DNA from: Patella vulgata
Taxonomy: Eukaryota; Mollusca; Gastropoda; Patellidae
NCBI RefSeq assembly: GCF_932274485.2
Contig: NC_065886.2
Coordinates: 13,839,501 to 13,903,500 of the forward strand
Direction: 5' to 3'
Length of the DNA: 64,000 nucleotides
Each line of letters opens with the position of its first letter. The first letter of the stretch is position 1. A program made the translations under genes and the position numbers. The notes beneath the pieces are model-generated. The model did not search any database. It was not told the DNA's origin and saw only the letters and a program-made list of their open reading frames with translations. Shown here one piece after another: positions 12,560 through 25,548 of this stretch.

Positions 12560-12907
12560 AGTGAACAGTGAGATAAATCCATGATCCATTAACTGTTGTT
12601 TCTTCAGCTCCATCAATAAATATGGTGTTACACTCATACCACCCTTCATCATTAGCTTGTATCTGAGATATCTCTAAAGATACCTCATCTTTTAAAGCTA
12701 AACGATTACGATACTGATGATGTGGTATTTGGGCAGGGTAGCCATCGTATTTTATAAATATTGGTTGTGCTAAGCCATCTTTCTTCCACTGTATAATATA
12801 TGGAATGGGGTTGTTCCGAGGGTACTTGAGCTGACAGTCCAGTGTTTGAGCTCCACCAAGGTTTGCCAGCTTACGAAGTGTTGTCGTTCTGGTTCCTTCG
12901 AATAAAT
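12560..12907 (-). CDS. tutl: Internal exon: first Ig domain of a turtle/IGSF9-family neuronal adhesion protein
   Basis: The exon encodes 115 whole codons plus split codons at both ends. The acceptor reads TTTGTATTTTCAG just above 12907 and the donor reads GTAAGT just below 12560. It starts two bases into a codon and ends one base into the next (phase 1-1), the classic layout of an Ig-domain exon. The V-type Ig landmarks are Cys at exon residue 24, Trp at 40 in a PIPYIIQW motif, PIFIKYDGYP at 48-57, DEGWYEC at 86-92 (second Cys 92), and NGSWIYLTV at 106-114, which holds an N-glycosylation sequon. From memory, human IGSF9 has matching stretches (LPIFIQF, DQGWYEC, NGSWVHLTV), as does Drosophila turtle. 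Known family members are type I membrane proteins of neurons that act in dendrite and axon patterning. The neighbouring exons (signal peptide toward higher coordinates, Ig2 toward lower) were not found, so the introns are probably long. No disruption is seen. Confidence 0.9.
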
Positions 12908-13515
12908 CTGAAAATACAAATGAAAATATTTTAAATGAGGGTTTATTGTACATGTAACATCTAGTTATACAGCACCTGGCTCAACAGGACGAGTATCAAT
13001 GAAATACTAGTCGCCTGCCAGAAAACCTAATTGCCTTATTTCTTTCAAATTCAGCAGCGACATGTCTACTTTCCTTCCCTGACACTGTTTCGCAGGAAAC
13101 AAGCTTGACTTTGTCTAAAACAACCCTGTTGTTTACAGCAAGCTTTGTCAAATTGCAGTCATGAACAGCGGATTCCGGTCACAAACGAACTGTGCACAAG
13201 CAGAAAAGAGGAAAAAGGAATGCGAGTGGACATTAGACCCTCTATGATGCTGGCTGACCCTACAGGATAAGAAAACTTCTGCAGTGCTTTTGTTTTTACT
13301 TCCCTGGTCAGAGAGTAACTACTTCAAAGTTTCTGGCTGATGCCAACTGTTCTTTGCTTGCTACAGCAATACAAACTTCAATGATGAGCCCAGAACTAGT
13401 TTTATATTGGATCCTTATACCCACATGTATCTTATTTTGTAACAAAAAAAAATACAAATTGTTCAAAAATTATTGACCTGGTTTCATCATTTTTTCTTTG
13501 GTATTTTCAAAACAA
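12908..13515. other. Intron upstream of the Ig exon
   Basis: Slightly richer in G+C than the window average, for example GAACAGCGGATTCCGGTCAC. No second exon with an open frame and splice sites was found here. Confidence 0.5.
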
Positions 13516-13528
13516 ACTCTTTGTTATA

Positions 13529-13733
13529 TAGAGAGAGAGAAATGGGGTTTAACGTCCAGTCGACACAAACTAGGTCATTTCGGGACTAACATACGGTTTA
13601 TTTTTTTATTTCAATAATTCGCTTGCGCGTAGGGGTCTTTAGCAGTGGGAGGAAACCGGAGGACCCGGAGAAAACCCACAAGGTTGGACAGGCGACCCTA
13701 CTCCTTGTCACGTACAACCGGGGATTCAAAACC
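13529..13733 (-). mobile_element. SINE-A copy 5 with 13-bp TSD
   Basis: ACTCTTTGTTATA occurs at 13516-13528 and 13734-13746. The copy is close to consensus (GACACAAACTAGGTCATTTC, GCTTGCGCGTAGGGG, GGAGAAAACCCA). It stops just after box B (GGGGATTCAAAACC), so it is 5'-truncated. It lies in the intron upstream of the turtle-type exon. Confidence 0.93.
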
Positions 13734-14137
13734 ACTCTTTGTTATAACATAAGAACTGATATTGCATATCCGTCTGTCATTTTGGAAGAACGGTAGGCCT
13801 ACACATAGTTTAAATTTAGTGTTTTAATAATATAGCCACCAAATGGACTTAATCCATTTTGTCTACTAAATATAACAAATGGTAATTTATTTAGTGTGAA
13901 TGCACGCAGTTATGTGAACCTATTGGGTAATTGAGGGTGACAGCACTGTGAAAGCATAGTCTCAAGAACGATCATAATCGTTTCTCTTATTAATGACTGT
14001 AGAATCCATTGGGATACCATTGTATAATATTTATTTAACTTCTTACTGTTCTGTTCTGACTGCATGATGGGCCAATGAAGCACAGAAAATACAAACCGCA
14101 ATTCTTATGGAGAAATTAAATGAAATAGGGTGGGAGG

Positions 14138-14378
14138 GAGAGAGAGAGAGAGAGAGAGATGGGGTTTAACCTCCACTTGACACAACTAGGTCATTTTGGG
14201 AATAACATATTCAATTTTCATTTCAAGAATTGCTAGCGTGTAGGGATCTGTAACAGTAGGAGGAAACCGGTGGACCTGCAGAAAATCCACAAGGTTGGAT
14301 TTGTACAACCGGGGAATCAAAACCATGCCAGTTGACTCAATGACATACAATTCTAACAATTCGACCATCCAACCCCAC
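14138..14378 (-). mobile_element. SINE-A copy 6 with long GA tail
   Basis: (GA)n at 14138-14159 is the complement of the TC tail. The body carries an internal deletion next to GGTTGGATTTGTACAACCGG. The head ends ATTCGACCATCCAACCCCA. AAATTAAAT with ATAGGG flanks both sides (about 14112 and 14380), a probable TSD. Confidence 0.85.
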
Positions 14379-16989
14379 AAAATTAAATAGGGTTAATATC
14401 TAGAATTTTGGCACCAACCAGGTTAATGATGACGCTGGCCTCATCTTGCAGAGAAATAAGGATGTTAATATACATTTATATACATAAACTCATGATGAAA
14501 GGTGACTACTGTAGATGTATAAAAGATAATTTTTTAATTCAGTCAAACAGACCAATTTATTAAAATGTCACACACCATCAAAGATTTTAAACTTTAAATT
14601 CTTAATCATATTCAGACTGTCTGTAATTATCAAAATAGGTTACAACTTCAAAACACCCTTCTATTAATTACATACGGAAATTATGGTCTTTGTTTTCTTT
14701 CAAGTAAGAAGAATCCCATTAAATGGGTGCTTTTATCTACATCAGAATCCTACGACTTTGACGCAGATCAAGATTTTAATAAGAAAGTAATTTATTAGCC
14801 TTAAATCATGATGTGTCCCTCTATACAACGTAATTAATGATTATTAAAGTATGAACGACTGCTCGAGACTCACAATTTAGACAAAGTAAGTATATCTTCA
14901 AGCCCATTAAACATTCCCATCGTACAGCCATACTTCACAATAAGAATATGTATTATTATATAGATATATACGATACTTGGTAAGGCATCTTAAATACAAC
15001 GAATCAAGTCTGGAAAACAGACAGGTCTTAAACTATTGTATCAAATGTACAATAAACATGACAGTCTGTATTCTGTAGTCATTCCATTTGCAAGCTGATC
15101 ACCAAATCATGAAGAGTTAAACGTTTATCAATAATGTCGAAACGACTCCTCGTTGAATTTCTGTTCACCAATCACGTTTTCAATAATACTCCTAAGTGCA
15201 GCGTTACTGATATAATTGGACAAGGGAAATAAGAGGGCCATGACTCGCAGTGACTTCTGCCGTGATGTAATAATAAACATTATTACGCCAACAAATAACG
15301 TCGTTGAAATCATAATGCAACGAGAAAACGTCAATGTTGTCGACACATTCTTTCAAAATAGCATGTCTTGATCTCGGAGTAATTGCTTGATTAAAAACAT
15401 ATCAACTTTTTTTTCTCCTTGAAAACAGATCAAGTATTTTTTGTGTCCAATTACTGAGTGATCTCAAACTTTTTATATTCTTTTTTCTTTTTAAATTCTC
15501 TTGCTTTTTTCTTATAATTCCTACAGAAGCGACACTAATTCATGACCAGAGTGTATGGTTGACCAAGTTATATAAGGAACAAAAGTTTAATCTTTTCATT
15601 ATTACAAGCTTGGTGGTTGCAATTTCGCTTCTTCAATTTCATTTTTTATCCGTCTAAGAGATTTTGTTTTTCAAGACAAGGTCACTTGCCTTTAGTAACA
15701 ATATTTTCTTGGCTACTGCTTTTATTATTTAAACCTGAGTGAAGAAGGTGTATAAGAAACAAGCATTACATTGTAAGATCTGAATTAAATCTGCTGGTAG
15801 CGCAGGCTCTGATCAACAAAGATTGAGAGTGATAAAATCTATATGACCTACACCTTCACACCAGTCATTAACAGAGCAGTGTCATAAGATGTAAGTGTCC
15901 TTTGCTCTGATTTTCAACTGAAACAGCATTGAGAATAATGAAATCTATTTCACCCACACCTTGACGTAAGTCAGTAATGCTAGCTTCCCACTATTACGAT
16001 TCAATCGTGGTTTTAATCTTGGTTATCCTATCAGGTCTTATCAAATATTGAGGTCATTCTTAGCAATCATGTTGATCTTATCGAAACATATCCAAACGTA
16101 CATGTATCTGTACATACCAGATCGGGGACTCAATAGGGACAATCCTATCACAACGCATCACAACCTAGCATAAGAGAGCAGAGCCATGACATCAGTGTTC
16201 TTTGTTTTTTCAACAGAAAACAGCATTTCTTTCTGCCGGATTGATGTTTTATGGTAATTGTTTCAATGGGTAATATTTTTCTGTTGGTGCTGTATTTGTG
16301 AGAAGTTGTATTATATGTCAAGAGGAAAGATAAACATATTTACAGAATTGAATTCAGGTGCAGATAGAAAAGTTATATTGACTTGTTTGAACCACTACCA
16401 GAAACCAAGGCATGAACCCCCTTTCAAAACTCCTCTTAGCCGATTCCTTGGGCCCTATTTTTCAAATACATATATTTATTCAACTTCTCCTTGACTTTAG
16501 AACTGTATTCTTTCTGGCTATGGCCCACTTCTTGTTTTCACTAATTCCCCATCTCAGACTTCAATCCAGTTAAAGTTATTTATGTTGGTATATAATGTTT
16601 GTAAAAGCCCTAAGCATCGAGCACAGACAGTAGCGTCAAAATAATGCGTCATTAGCATCTAGTGTCTAGTATTTGGGCTTATCATTACTAATGGTCTATC
16701 GTGATATTGCCGAGAATTCAGCCAATACTCCCGCAAGGTGATCATTATATTCTGTTTGTGAATATTGAGAGACATTTATGAAAAAAGACATTGAGAAACA
16801 TGATGACCTGTGTAATTAGTAGCTTTGACTGTAACCACTTTCTTGCCTTAACATTTACATCTTTATTCTTCATGCCTTCCGGACGTAGTTCCGTAGCTGT
16901 TTTTTTTTTAAGGCTATTTTATAACAGTGGCCACAATGAATGGTGATTTTATGATATGAATATTCTAATAGTAATAAGTGTCAAGACAA
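14379..16989. other. Non-coding stretch
   Basis: Unique DNA apart from the duplications at 15824-16230. The minus-strand 72-residue frame at 15128-15346 is hydrophobic at its start but has no homology I recognise and no splice context. Confidence 0.5.
15824..16230. repeat. Degenerate duplications of ~105 bp
   Basis: AAATCTATATGACCTACACC (15835) recurs as AAATCTATTTCACCCACACC (15941). CAGAGCAGTGTCATAAGATG ... CAACTGAAACAGCATT recurs near 16174 as GCAGAGCCATGACATCAGTG ... CAACAGAAAACAGCATT. Confidence 0.6.
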
Positions 16990-17346
16990 AATGAAATGGG
17001 GTTTAACATCCTACCTACTGTTCTGCTCCGACTGGGCTAATGAAAACGGGCATACGTCATACAGTGTACTATGAGGGACAGTTTGCCCAGGCAGCGGCAC
17101 TCTGGCCTACTCTTATATCGAATTCCAACTGCCAAGGGATCTTTTACGTAAACGCTAATGTATACACAGGATCTTGGTTTTTCGTAAAATCCAAACGACT
17201 AGACGGCTGTCCTTGTCAGGCCCTCCGTCATGCACCACTGACAAAGGGAAACCATGTCAGAAAATCAAGATGAACTTTCTTGGCCAATGCAGGGATCGAA
17301 TACCCGACCTCCAGGCTAGCGAGTCAGCGTCTTACACCGTGGCTCC
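16990..17346 (-). mobile_element. SINE-B, near full length
   Basis: Begins GAAATGGGGTTTAACATCCT. It has CGGCACTCTGGCCTACTCTT, CCAAGGGATCTTTTACG, CTGTCCTTGTCAGGCCCTCC and the tRNA-like head CTCCAGGCTAGCGAGTCAGC ... CGTGGCTCC. Frames over 17040-17389 belong to the element. Confidence 0.9.
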
Positions 17347-19933
17347 CTGTGGACAAGACAAAAACTACACAGACATTGCAAGCTATTAACAAAAAATATC
17401 AAATCAATTGAATGGATCTGGTCTGTACAGTCCAGGGCCTGTGAATTTTATTGCAGGCTTCACTCAAAATGAACAACAAAACAATGATTTACAAAGAAGA
17501 AAGATGTAATAATGTGAGTCTTATTCAAATGATGAGTTCAGGGGAAGAACAATGTAAGTCACATTTTTGTCTTTTCGCATAAAAGGCAAAATAGACTTTT
17601 GGACAAGAATGCTTGACGAGAACAGAATTAACAACAATGAGTGGGTTTAATTACAGCTTCAAAATGATGTTTAATATGAATCATAATTACCAGTACAACA
17701 ACTGACTTCCACTTTTCAACCAAATTAAGGTCAAATAAATACGATGGACTTGTATTTGTTTGGGAGGCCATTTCAGAAGGGCCTTGGTTCGATGTGACTC
17801 AGATCGTTTTTACCTGAAATTGACTGTTCATCAGAAAGCTTGTACAATATGCTACCAGATGGCATCGTTAACTGGGGTTCATTGAAAAAGTGACTAAGAT
17901 TGTTCTTCCCCGGGGCTCTTCAAATGCTATTTGAATATTTTTGGTGCATTTTCAGAATTTCTATAAATTATGACATCTTTCAAAACAACATTTTTCCTTA
18001 ACTGTTTATTCTATATTTTTTTTCCAAATTTTAGTTGATTTAAATTACTATATTAAACATTCCTACAGGAGACAAAGAACTGATTTAATACCATTAGTTT
18101 TAACTGAGAACAATTAACAAATACCACAAAATGACTTAATTACCATGAAAAATTATTTGAATTCTCTGAATGCGAATATTGTACGAGCTCTTTTTCATTA
18201 CAGTGATCCTTTTTCCATTTCATATTAATTTCATTGATCATACTTTGAAAAGAAATATTGTTAGTGAACTAATACATAATATGTATTACATGTACATTAC
18301 ACTCAGGTTAATGTTTTATGGTTTCTTTTATATCAAGAAATTCCCTGTGTTTTTCATTCATCATCTAACTACAATACATTAATTAAATAGAGTTAATTTC
18401 CGATGGCCATTAGGTGCCAAGAGAATGATCTTATCTGAAAACCAGGTTACCACCTACAGGTAAAGTTTTCTTTCCTGTGTTTATGCTTGTAATAGTAATC
18501 TTGCTTGAAAAATTGTGCTACCAACTACATTTTCTGAAATTCCAGGAAATTCTCTTTTGTTGCATTGGATATTGCTCTTTCTGTTCCAAGAGATGAGTTC
18601 TAATTAATAACCACAGAACAGTTTCAAAACGTCTTTACATTTCTAAATGTATACTGCTAATTATTACTTTAAGTTTTTATAGTCACAATATTAAATTTTC
18701 TATACATGTACCTGTACCTAAATCAACTTTGTTTATGTTTTTTGACAATTTTAGATAATTGTGTTAAATCACACAGAATATTAGAAACGTTCTAAGATGT
18801 CAAACTCATAAAATATGAGCTTCACATAAAAGTTACTATGTGTAAAATGTATCAAGATGTGCCATGTCAGATGGTGGCTGAATGTTGTGTTAACTGCCAG
18901 TCACCATGATGTGACTCCTGCTGACCAGAAAATAGAATCATTCCCTTGAATAAACACATATTTCTTCAACGGAAATTTTCATTGACCTAATCCAAGGGAA
19001 TAATATCGTATTCGCACAATGCCGACAGGACCGGGAAATTAAAAACCAAACTCAAGGACCAATCGGATTCCAGAAAACAAACGTAGGAAATTGGTAAGGA
19101 TATTAACAGATTTTGTGTGGACGACTGAATTATTTATTTCCTATTATATTCATGATTTGCTCCACGCTTTAAAGGCACACTGTTCCCTCATGTCCATAAA
19201 AGTCAAAATAAGTATAATTTTAATGTACAAACTGGATGTTAAGAAATTAAGCACACATACATCTAAGATCTGCAAGCCTAAAAAGACAGTAAAATCATAA
19301 AAATATTATTATTACTTCATTTGTCCAAGATGGTGGTGTGAACCCATATGGACCAATTTTGCCTTTACTATGGCTTGTTGGGGCTTTAATATAGGTTTAA
19401 AACATGTAGGTCGAGACCTAGTACATCTAATTCACAGTTCAAACTGACATGTATAGCACTCAAATTCCATATGGAATAAAATACCTTTCCTGATTCAATT
19501 AACAAGTATATTGTGTCCATTAGACACAGTTCCGTCTGAAATAATACGATCCGAGGATCACAGACTGGAACAGTGTCAGTGTGGTTTTGTTTAAAATCTT
19601 GTGTCCACCAGACACTGTAATCTTATGGGAGTTTTAATTATGGAACTAGTTATTATCATAAATCATAACACATACTTATGGAAAACAGCTACTGATTTAT
19701 AATCCTTGAATGACATTTAGTGATTGAGCACATTAAAAATCATTTGTACTTGAAAATAAGAGAATACTTGTCGAAACGTTGCGCTATATGTATAAACCAG
19801 CCGAATTGTGTTGTGTTTTTTAGCTACTGATTTATTTAGGCAACATTTCAAAGAGTATTCTCTCAATGTTTATATAACGCTAATACAACATAACAAAACT
19901 ATTTATATAGGCAAAACTATAAATATATTCACA
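17347..19933. other. Non-coding stretch
   Basis: Unique AT-rich DNA. GTGTCCATTAGACAC (about 19514) is a small inverted repeat with a near copy, GTGTCCACCAGACAC, 90 bp on. No exon was recognised. Confidence 0.5.
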
Positions 19934-20108
19934 AGACCTCGGTTTTCCGTCCCATTCGAACAACTAGACACTGTCCTTGCCATTCCCTTGGCCCCACACA
20001 ACTGATAAAAGGAGACCGTGTGAGAAATTTCTTGTCCAACACCAGAATAAACCTTCAACCTCCTGTCAAGTTAGCCAGTACCAACACTGAGCTACAGTGC
20101 CCCCCCCC
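19934..20108 (-). mobile_element. SINE-B 5' half, diverged
   Basis: CCTCGGTTTTCCGTCCCATT, ACTAGACACTGTCCTTGCC and the head region CAACCTCCTGTCAAGTTAGC match SINE-B. The 3' half is unrecognisable. It ends in a C run. Confidence 0.7.
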
Positions 20109-20344
20109 CTCCACAGCATCATAGAAATACTGTTTACATATACTACTCTTTAAAAAAAAATACAAAAAAAATCACAAATCCATAGAATTACAAATCAAAG
20201 AAACTTTGCATTTGTAATTTATAAACGGTCAGTGCAGGCAAGTCTGTTGTTTTTTTATTTATTTATTCCCTTGTTTGCTTATTATCTTTCATTTATTGAT
20301 ATTGAGTTCCAAATAAAGCAATCAGACCAGACAGATAATTATAT

Positions 20345-20374
20345 CATATATACCGGTATATATATATATATATA
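20345..20374. repeat. (TA)n microsatellite
   Basis: Alternating TA run after ACCGG. Confidence 0.9.
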
Positions 20375-20668
20375 CATATTCCAATTAAATCTTTTGACAT
20401 TTTCCACATTGAAAAGACAAAGGGACAACTTGCACTTGTTACATTAACTCTTGAAAAGTAAAATTAAGACAGGCTCTTAATCGTTATTTAAAATAAAAGG
20501 AAATCACACGTTTTATTTTACTTGGTTCCTGTGAATTTCCAGGATTCAACTACATGCATATATACCATAAAGATGGTAATACTTTTAGGGGGTCCAGATA
20601 AGGTGTAAGACAGCAGTTCCATGTATTTTATGGCAATGTGTCACTTCCCAGGGAACCAGAGATCAAAG

Positions 20669-20990
20669 AAATGAAATGGGGTTTAACGTCCTACTGTTTT
20701 GCTCCGAACTGGGCTAATGAAGACGGGCATACGCCACACAGTGTGCTATGAGGGAAATTTTGCCCATCATGGCCACTACGGTCTACTTTTACATCAAATT
20801 CCAACTGTCAAGGGATCTTTTACATGCACGCCAATGTGTAAACGGGACATTTAGGCCCTCCGTCCTGTGTCACTGACAAGGGGGAACCATGCCAGAAAAT
20901 CTGGATGAACTTTCTCGCCCAATGCAGGGATTGAACAGCCGACCTCCAGGCTAGCGAGCCAGCGTCTTACCCACCTAACCGCCATGATCG
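20669..20990 (-). mobile_element. SINE-B, full length, with 13-bp TSD
   Basis: CCAGAGATCAAAG (20656-20668) and CCAGATATCAAAG (20991-21003) flank it with one mismatch. It runs from GAAATGGGGTTTAACGTCCT to the head ACCCACCTAACCGCCATGAT, with a small deletion after GTGTAAACGGGAC. Confidence 0.93.
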
Positions 20991-21003
20991 CCAGATATCA
21001 AAG

Positions 21004-22069
21004 GGATAACTGTAAAACTAGAAATATTCAGATACATGTATATTCCTCTTTCACCAATTATCAAGAATCCAGTTTTGTCCAAATGAGAACTGTTTTGACC
21101 TCTTTTTAGTAGTTTGGACTTCAGGGCATTTGGGCTCAAGAAAATTTCCATAAATTTTGTTGTACATATGGAAATTTGGAATCATTTTTATGGTTTCACT
21201 AACTAAACAAGTCTTATTAAATGTCATCTTTGCATTAACATTGTCGACAATTATCTCACCACCTGTGGCGGTATTAGAGTCTTGATCATTCCAGCCTAAT
21301 TTGTCACCACTTTGACAAACATTATAGTCTGGATAAAATAGCCCTACTTTTGCATACAGTCTAAAAGATCATAGATTCTCATATCTCTTAGAATTGGTTT
21401 AGAAGAAAAATGACCTTTACTTTGTATATAAAATATGCAGAATGCATTGTTAACTGGTGAATTGTGACAACATTTCCTGTAAATTATTGCAAAACAACCA
21501 ATATGTACTGAATGGGTGTTAATTTGTCTTATAACTACATGTAATAATGTTCTTTGTGTAGCGGACAATTTTGGATGGTACAGTATGATAGGGATGAGCA
21601 CAACTCCTGTTTTTTTAACAATAGCAGGTCTGGATTGATGTGATACAAAATAATGTTTAACAGCATTATATATATATGTCCCCAACTTTATCAGTCTGGG
21701 TGGAGCAGAAATGTGGGATGTTAAACCCAATTTCATTTCATATGTTCAAGAAGGTAAAATCCAATAATTTGCTGTCTGTAGGTTTCTAAATTGGTCCACT
21801 GGTACATTACATTACATGTACAAGTGGAAAGCCAATGAGGTAGTATTTCTTTTTTTCAAACTATTTTAATAATAAAAGAATCAGTTAAAGCTACTTTTGG
21901 AACAACATCTTTCCCATTTACTGCTGATCAAACTAATTACTAAGCATGCAGTCATAAAGTAAATAGTGATAATTTGGTGAATTAATCGTAATGATCCACC
22001 TGTGCAAACAAACCTATTTATGATTTTTAATAGTTCGTTTGACTTAATTATTACTTGTTTCCTAGTAGC
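21004..22069. other. Non-coding stretch with SINE-B tail fragment
   Basis: 21695-21740 (CTGGGTGGAGCAGAAATGTG ... TTTCATTTCA) is a plus-strand SINE-B 3' end only. A 130-residue minus-strand frame at 21344-21736 starts inside that fragment and shows no domain. Otherwise unique. Confidence 0.55.
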
Positions 22070-22440
22070 TTAAAGATGCATTATGTAAGAGCTAAATCTG
22101 CCTTCACTTTAGCTTCAAATTTTATATACATGTAAACTATTTTTTAGACATTTATTCACATGACAAGCCTATAATCAACTCTCTAGATCACTGGATAGTC
22201 GGGATTCAAATAAATTAGAACACCAGCTAGATTTAAAAATTCAACGATAAAAGGGATAATTATGAGTTAGACTCAATTGTCAAGTACGGTTGCTACGATA
22301 CTGAACAATCAACGCTAAATCTTGTCTAACACTCATAACATCGCCCAGAATAAAGTAATTTGAATGAAAGTTTCAATATATTCGCTTATATTTATTACAG
22401 CAAGAACGGCCAGCTCTTTATCTAAATCTTAGATAATTAA
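22070..22440 (-). mobile_element. TTAA-bounded MITE, copy 1 (inverted)
   Basis: Starts TTAAAGATGCATTATGTAAG with GAGCTAAATCTGCC, the complement of the family's right end. It ends with GGCCAGCTCTTTATCTAAAT, the complement of the left end, in degraded form. The middle shares CATTTGAATGAAAGTTTC-like and AGTAATTTGAATGAAAG sequence with the copy near 30.3 kb. Confidence 0.75.
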
Positions 22441-22667
22441 TACATATTCAAATTGTGCTCCAATTGTAATTTATAGGGTTATCAATAAAACAGTAACTAG
22501 ACATGATATTAAGGTCAAGCAGCCATCTGTCACAGTGTTGAAAGAAAGTGGTTTACACTTCAATCTGGAATACTGCCCTCAATTTTACAAAGTACTGTAG
22601 TGGTCTATTTATTTGTTTCAAGAATGGGGTTTAACTCATCAACATAATAGAGGAAAGTGGCATATCT

Positions 22668-22881
22668 GAGAGAGAGAAGTGGGTATAACGTCCACTCGAC
22701 ACAAACCAGGTCATTTCAGGACTGACACATGGTTCAATTTTATTTCAATAATTCACTTGTGCGTAAGGGTGTTTAGGAGTGGGAGGAAACCGGAGGATCC
22801 GGAGAAACGCCATAATGTTTGACAGGCCACCCTACACCTTGACACATACAACCAGGGAATCGAAATCACGCCAGTTGACTC
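22668..22881 (-). mobile_element. SINE-A copy 7, 5'-truncated
   Basis: GAGAGAGAAGTGGGTATAAC through CGAAATCACGCCAGTTGACTC. The A-box part of the head is missing. A 20-bp tail fragment (GAATGGGGTTTAACTCATC) lies just upstream at 22623. Confidence 0.85.
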
Positions 22882-23049
22882 TTCTTTTATTTCACACTTT
22901 ATTTCTGCTTACACTCACACTGATGCGTACAGGGCCTGACTTCATTTTTTGGTCCCATCTGAATGAATAAGCACACATTCATTGCAAACACTGCAGGAGG
23001 CACACCTACCCGGAAGGTACATGAAGGAGTTAAAATATTCATACCTCCA

Positions 23050-23270
23050 TCATTTAGAACTAACATATGGTTCAATTCTATTTCAATAATTCGCTTGCAT
23101 CTACATGTAGGTGTCTTTATAGGTGTAGGATGAACCCTGAGGATTCAGAGAATCCCACAAGGTTGGACAGATGACCTCTATTCCTTGTCACTAGAAGCAG
23201 AGAATCAGAACTATGCCACTGGGTTCAATGACAGACATTATGATCTAACGTGCATTAAACCATTCAACCA
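23050..23270 (-). mobile_element. SINE-A copy 8 with TACATGTA insertion
   Basis: The family site CGCTTGCGCGTAGGGGTCTT here reads CGCTTGCATCTACATGTAGG, giving TACATGTA at 23102-23109. The head ends GTGCATTAAACCATTCAACC. The 3' GA tail is missing. Confidence 0.8.
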
Positions 23271-25548
23271 GAGTACAGAGTAATCATGATGATCTGTACT
23301 GAATGGGAAAAGTCAAACCTTATTTTATAGAGATAAAGGAAGATCAGGATTATAATGTAAAAAGTCTCTCGTAGTCATTACTTAAGTTATCAAGCAAACT
23401 ACTGGATGCTAAGTTTAAAATGTAACTCAAACTTCAAAACAAGAAAAATAATCAGAAAATCTGACAAATGTTAAGAAGAACTGTTCCTAAAAACTGATAG
23501 TGTAAACTCTGAATAATTGACCAGTCGAGTGCAAAACAGCCTTTTGACAGATTAGCCAAACATATGGGTTTATGTATCAAGTCATAAAAACGACTGCCAC
23601 CTTATCAAAGTCAGATATATTTCCCAAGGAAACAGAACTTCAGAAATAATCAGTCTGAATATCCATCATTCACAGTAATAATTTCACATCTTCAAAAGCG
23701 TTATAATTCATAATATTCATATTAACGGAACAATCTCAGCCCACAGCATTCGCAAAAATAATCATCATTAATTTCCTCCAGGCCAGCATTTTGTACCCAA
23801 TAAAATCCGAGCTTATATCTAATCTCGGGAAAATTACAATACAACTCCTGTTTATAAGACAGATATTTGTTAGGATTAACCAGGAATTATCTTTTAGCAG
23901 CGTTTTTGTAAGCAGACACATTAAGGAGCTAATCTGATTTCAAACCTAATTCGGATTTATTGACTAGCTATCTTTAGTTCTATCGGTAATCAGGAACTTC
24001 ATCAAAGTATTAAGAGAATTTACCAAATGGACTTAATCATTGGTCAATCTCATTTGCAACGAGATAAATATCTATACAAAATTACCTCTCAAAATGGCAC
24101 GTTCTATTATTGTCATGGAAATTATTGACATGTGAGGGCATTTATGAAACAGCAGTAATCATTGGTTGATCTAATATAGTAAAAGACAGATCAGCCAATC
24201 AGATGTCATATAAAGAAGGTAAAAGAATGATAGTGTCTATAATAGATATGTGTTGATTGGTTTATCTGATAAAGATAGGATCTGGAGTCTGTCAGCAATG
24301 GAACTCCAGATTGGGATGATTCAAAACAGAAGCATTCCTTGAATATTTCAAAACATCAAAACAAAAGACAATTTTATGTACAAACAATCAAGAATATGCT
24401 TTTGGAAAATCAATGTCCAATGAAAGTAAACTGAACTTTAGCTATGACCTGAGCCCAGTTACCTCTTTATAACAGTTGGTTCCAAACAAAGATAAAAAGT
24501 CAATTCAGATCACCATCGATAAATAGATTTTGCAAAACAATCAATATTCCAATCAACACATGGCTATAAAATCTTATTACATTATCTTATTTAATTTCCA
24601 AAGTTTTATCTTGAGCCAAAAAATGTTTGTAGTTTGCCACAGTTTCTAAAACTGAAGGTTCTTCCGGTTTTACCAAAGTAAATTGGAGCGAATTAATGGC
24701 CCAATGATAAATGGACCTAAACTTCCTGCAAACCTCATTCAATTCAAATAAATTGAACAAAAAATAGCAACGTTGTGCTTTGTTTACACGAAGATGGAAG
24801 AAGTGTGAGGTCTGTGAAAGTTATGCTCTGCATCTAAAGACGAAGATGTTAATTTCTCTGACTATGCTCTCACAAACCAGATTAAATGTACTGATCAGAC
24901 AGTAATTAGATTGCCATGGATATTGTAATTTTATGGGATCTTATTTTGATGTGGGTTCGATATATATGATTAAATTACAGGAAAATTTCTGTGGCTTATC
25001 TTGACGCTACTCCTGTGATAACGAGCTGGTGATTACCATGACTAATCACTAGAGAGGTGATTAGAGAGGATTAATTGATAAAGTGATTAACACGATATCC
25101 ATATCACCATGAATCAAGATTTAACCATTTGGAATTATACTAAAAGTCAAAAGGAAATCAATGCTAATAGATACATGAATCCTGTGGTATCGGTGCATAC
25201 CAATCCAGTCTAATTCATTTCATTTGATTAATAAACCAATTAATTCCATGTAATTTTAGCAGCGGAATACAAAAGCTAATTCTTGGTTTTATGAAATCCT
25301 CAAATGAGAAATGGTATCTGGTGTTTCAGTTAGTCAGCATAACCTGCTTTGGGAACATCACCTGCCATTAAACGGAGAGCTAAGTTAAACTTGCATTTTA
25401 AAATCTATGATAATGGGGTAGCAAGCAACCTCAAAACCAAATATTTACATGTAGGTGAATCTGACTATATCATGATTCAAGAACCTAATAACTTTTATTA
25501 TGAGTCTGTATATTTTATATTTGGGCCTGTACAACAACACTTGTCATA
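23271..25548. other. Non-coding stretch
   Basis: The longest repeat-poor block in the left half. The only frames are short (61-66 residues) and have no domain or splice support. Confidence 0.5.

Noticed and set aside
19506-19625. GTGTCCATTAGACAC small inverted repeats as regulatory sites
   Set aside because: Only two short imperfect copies; easily chance.
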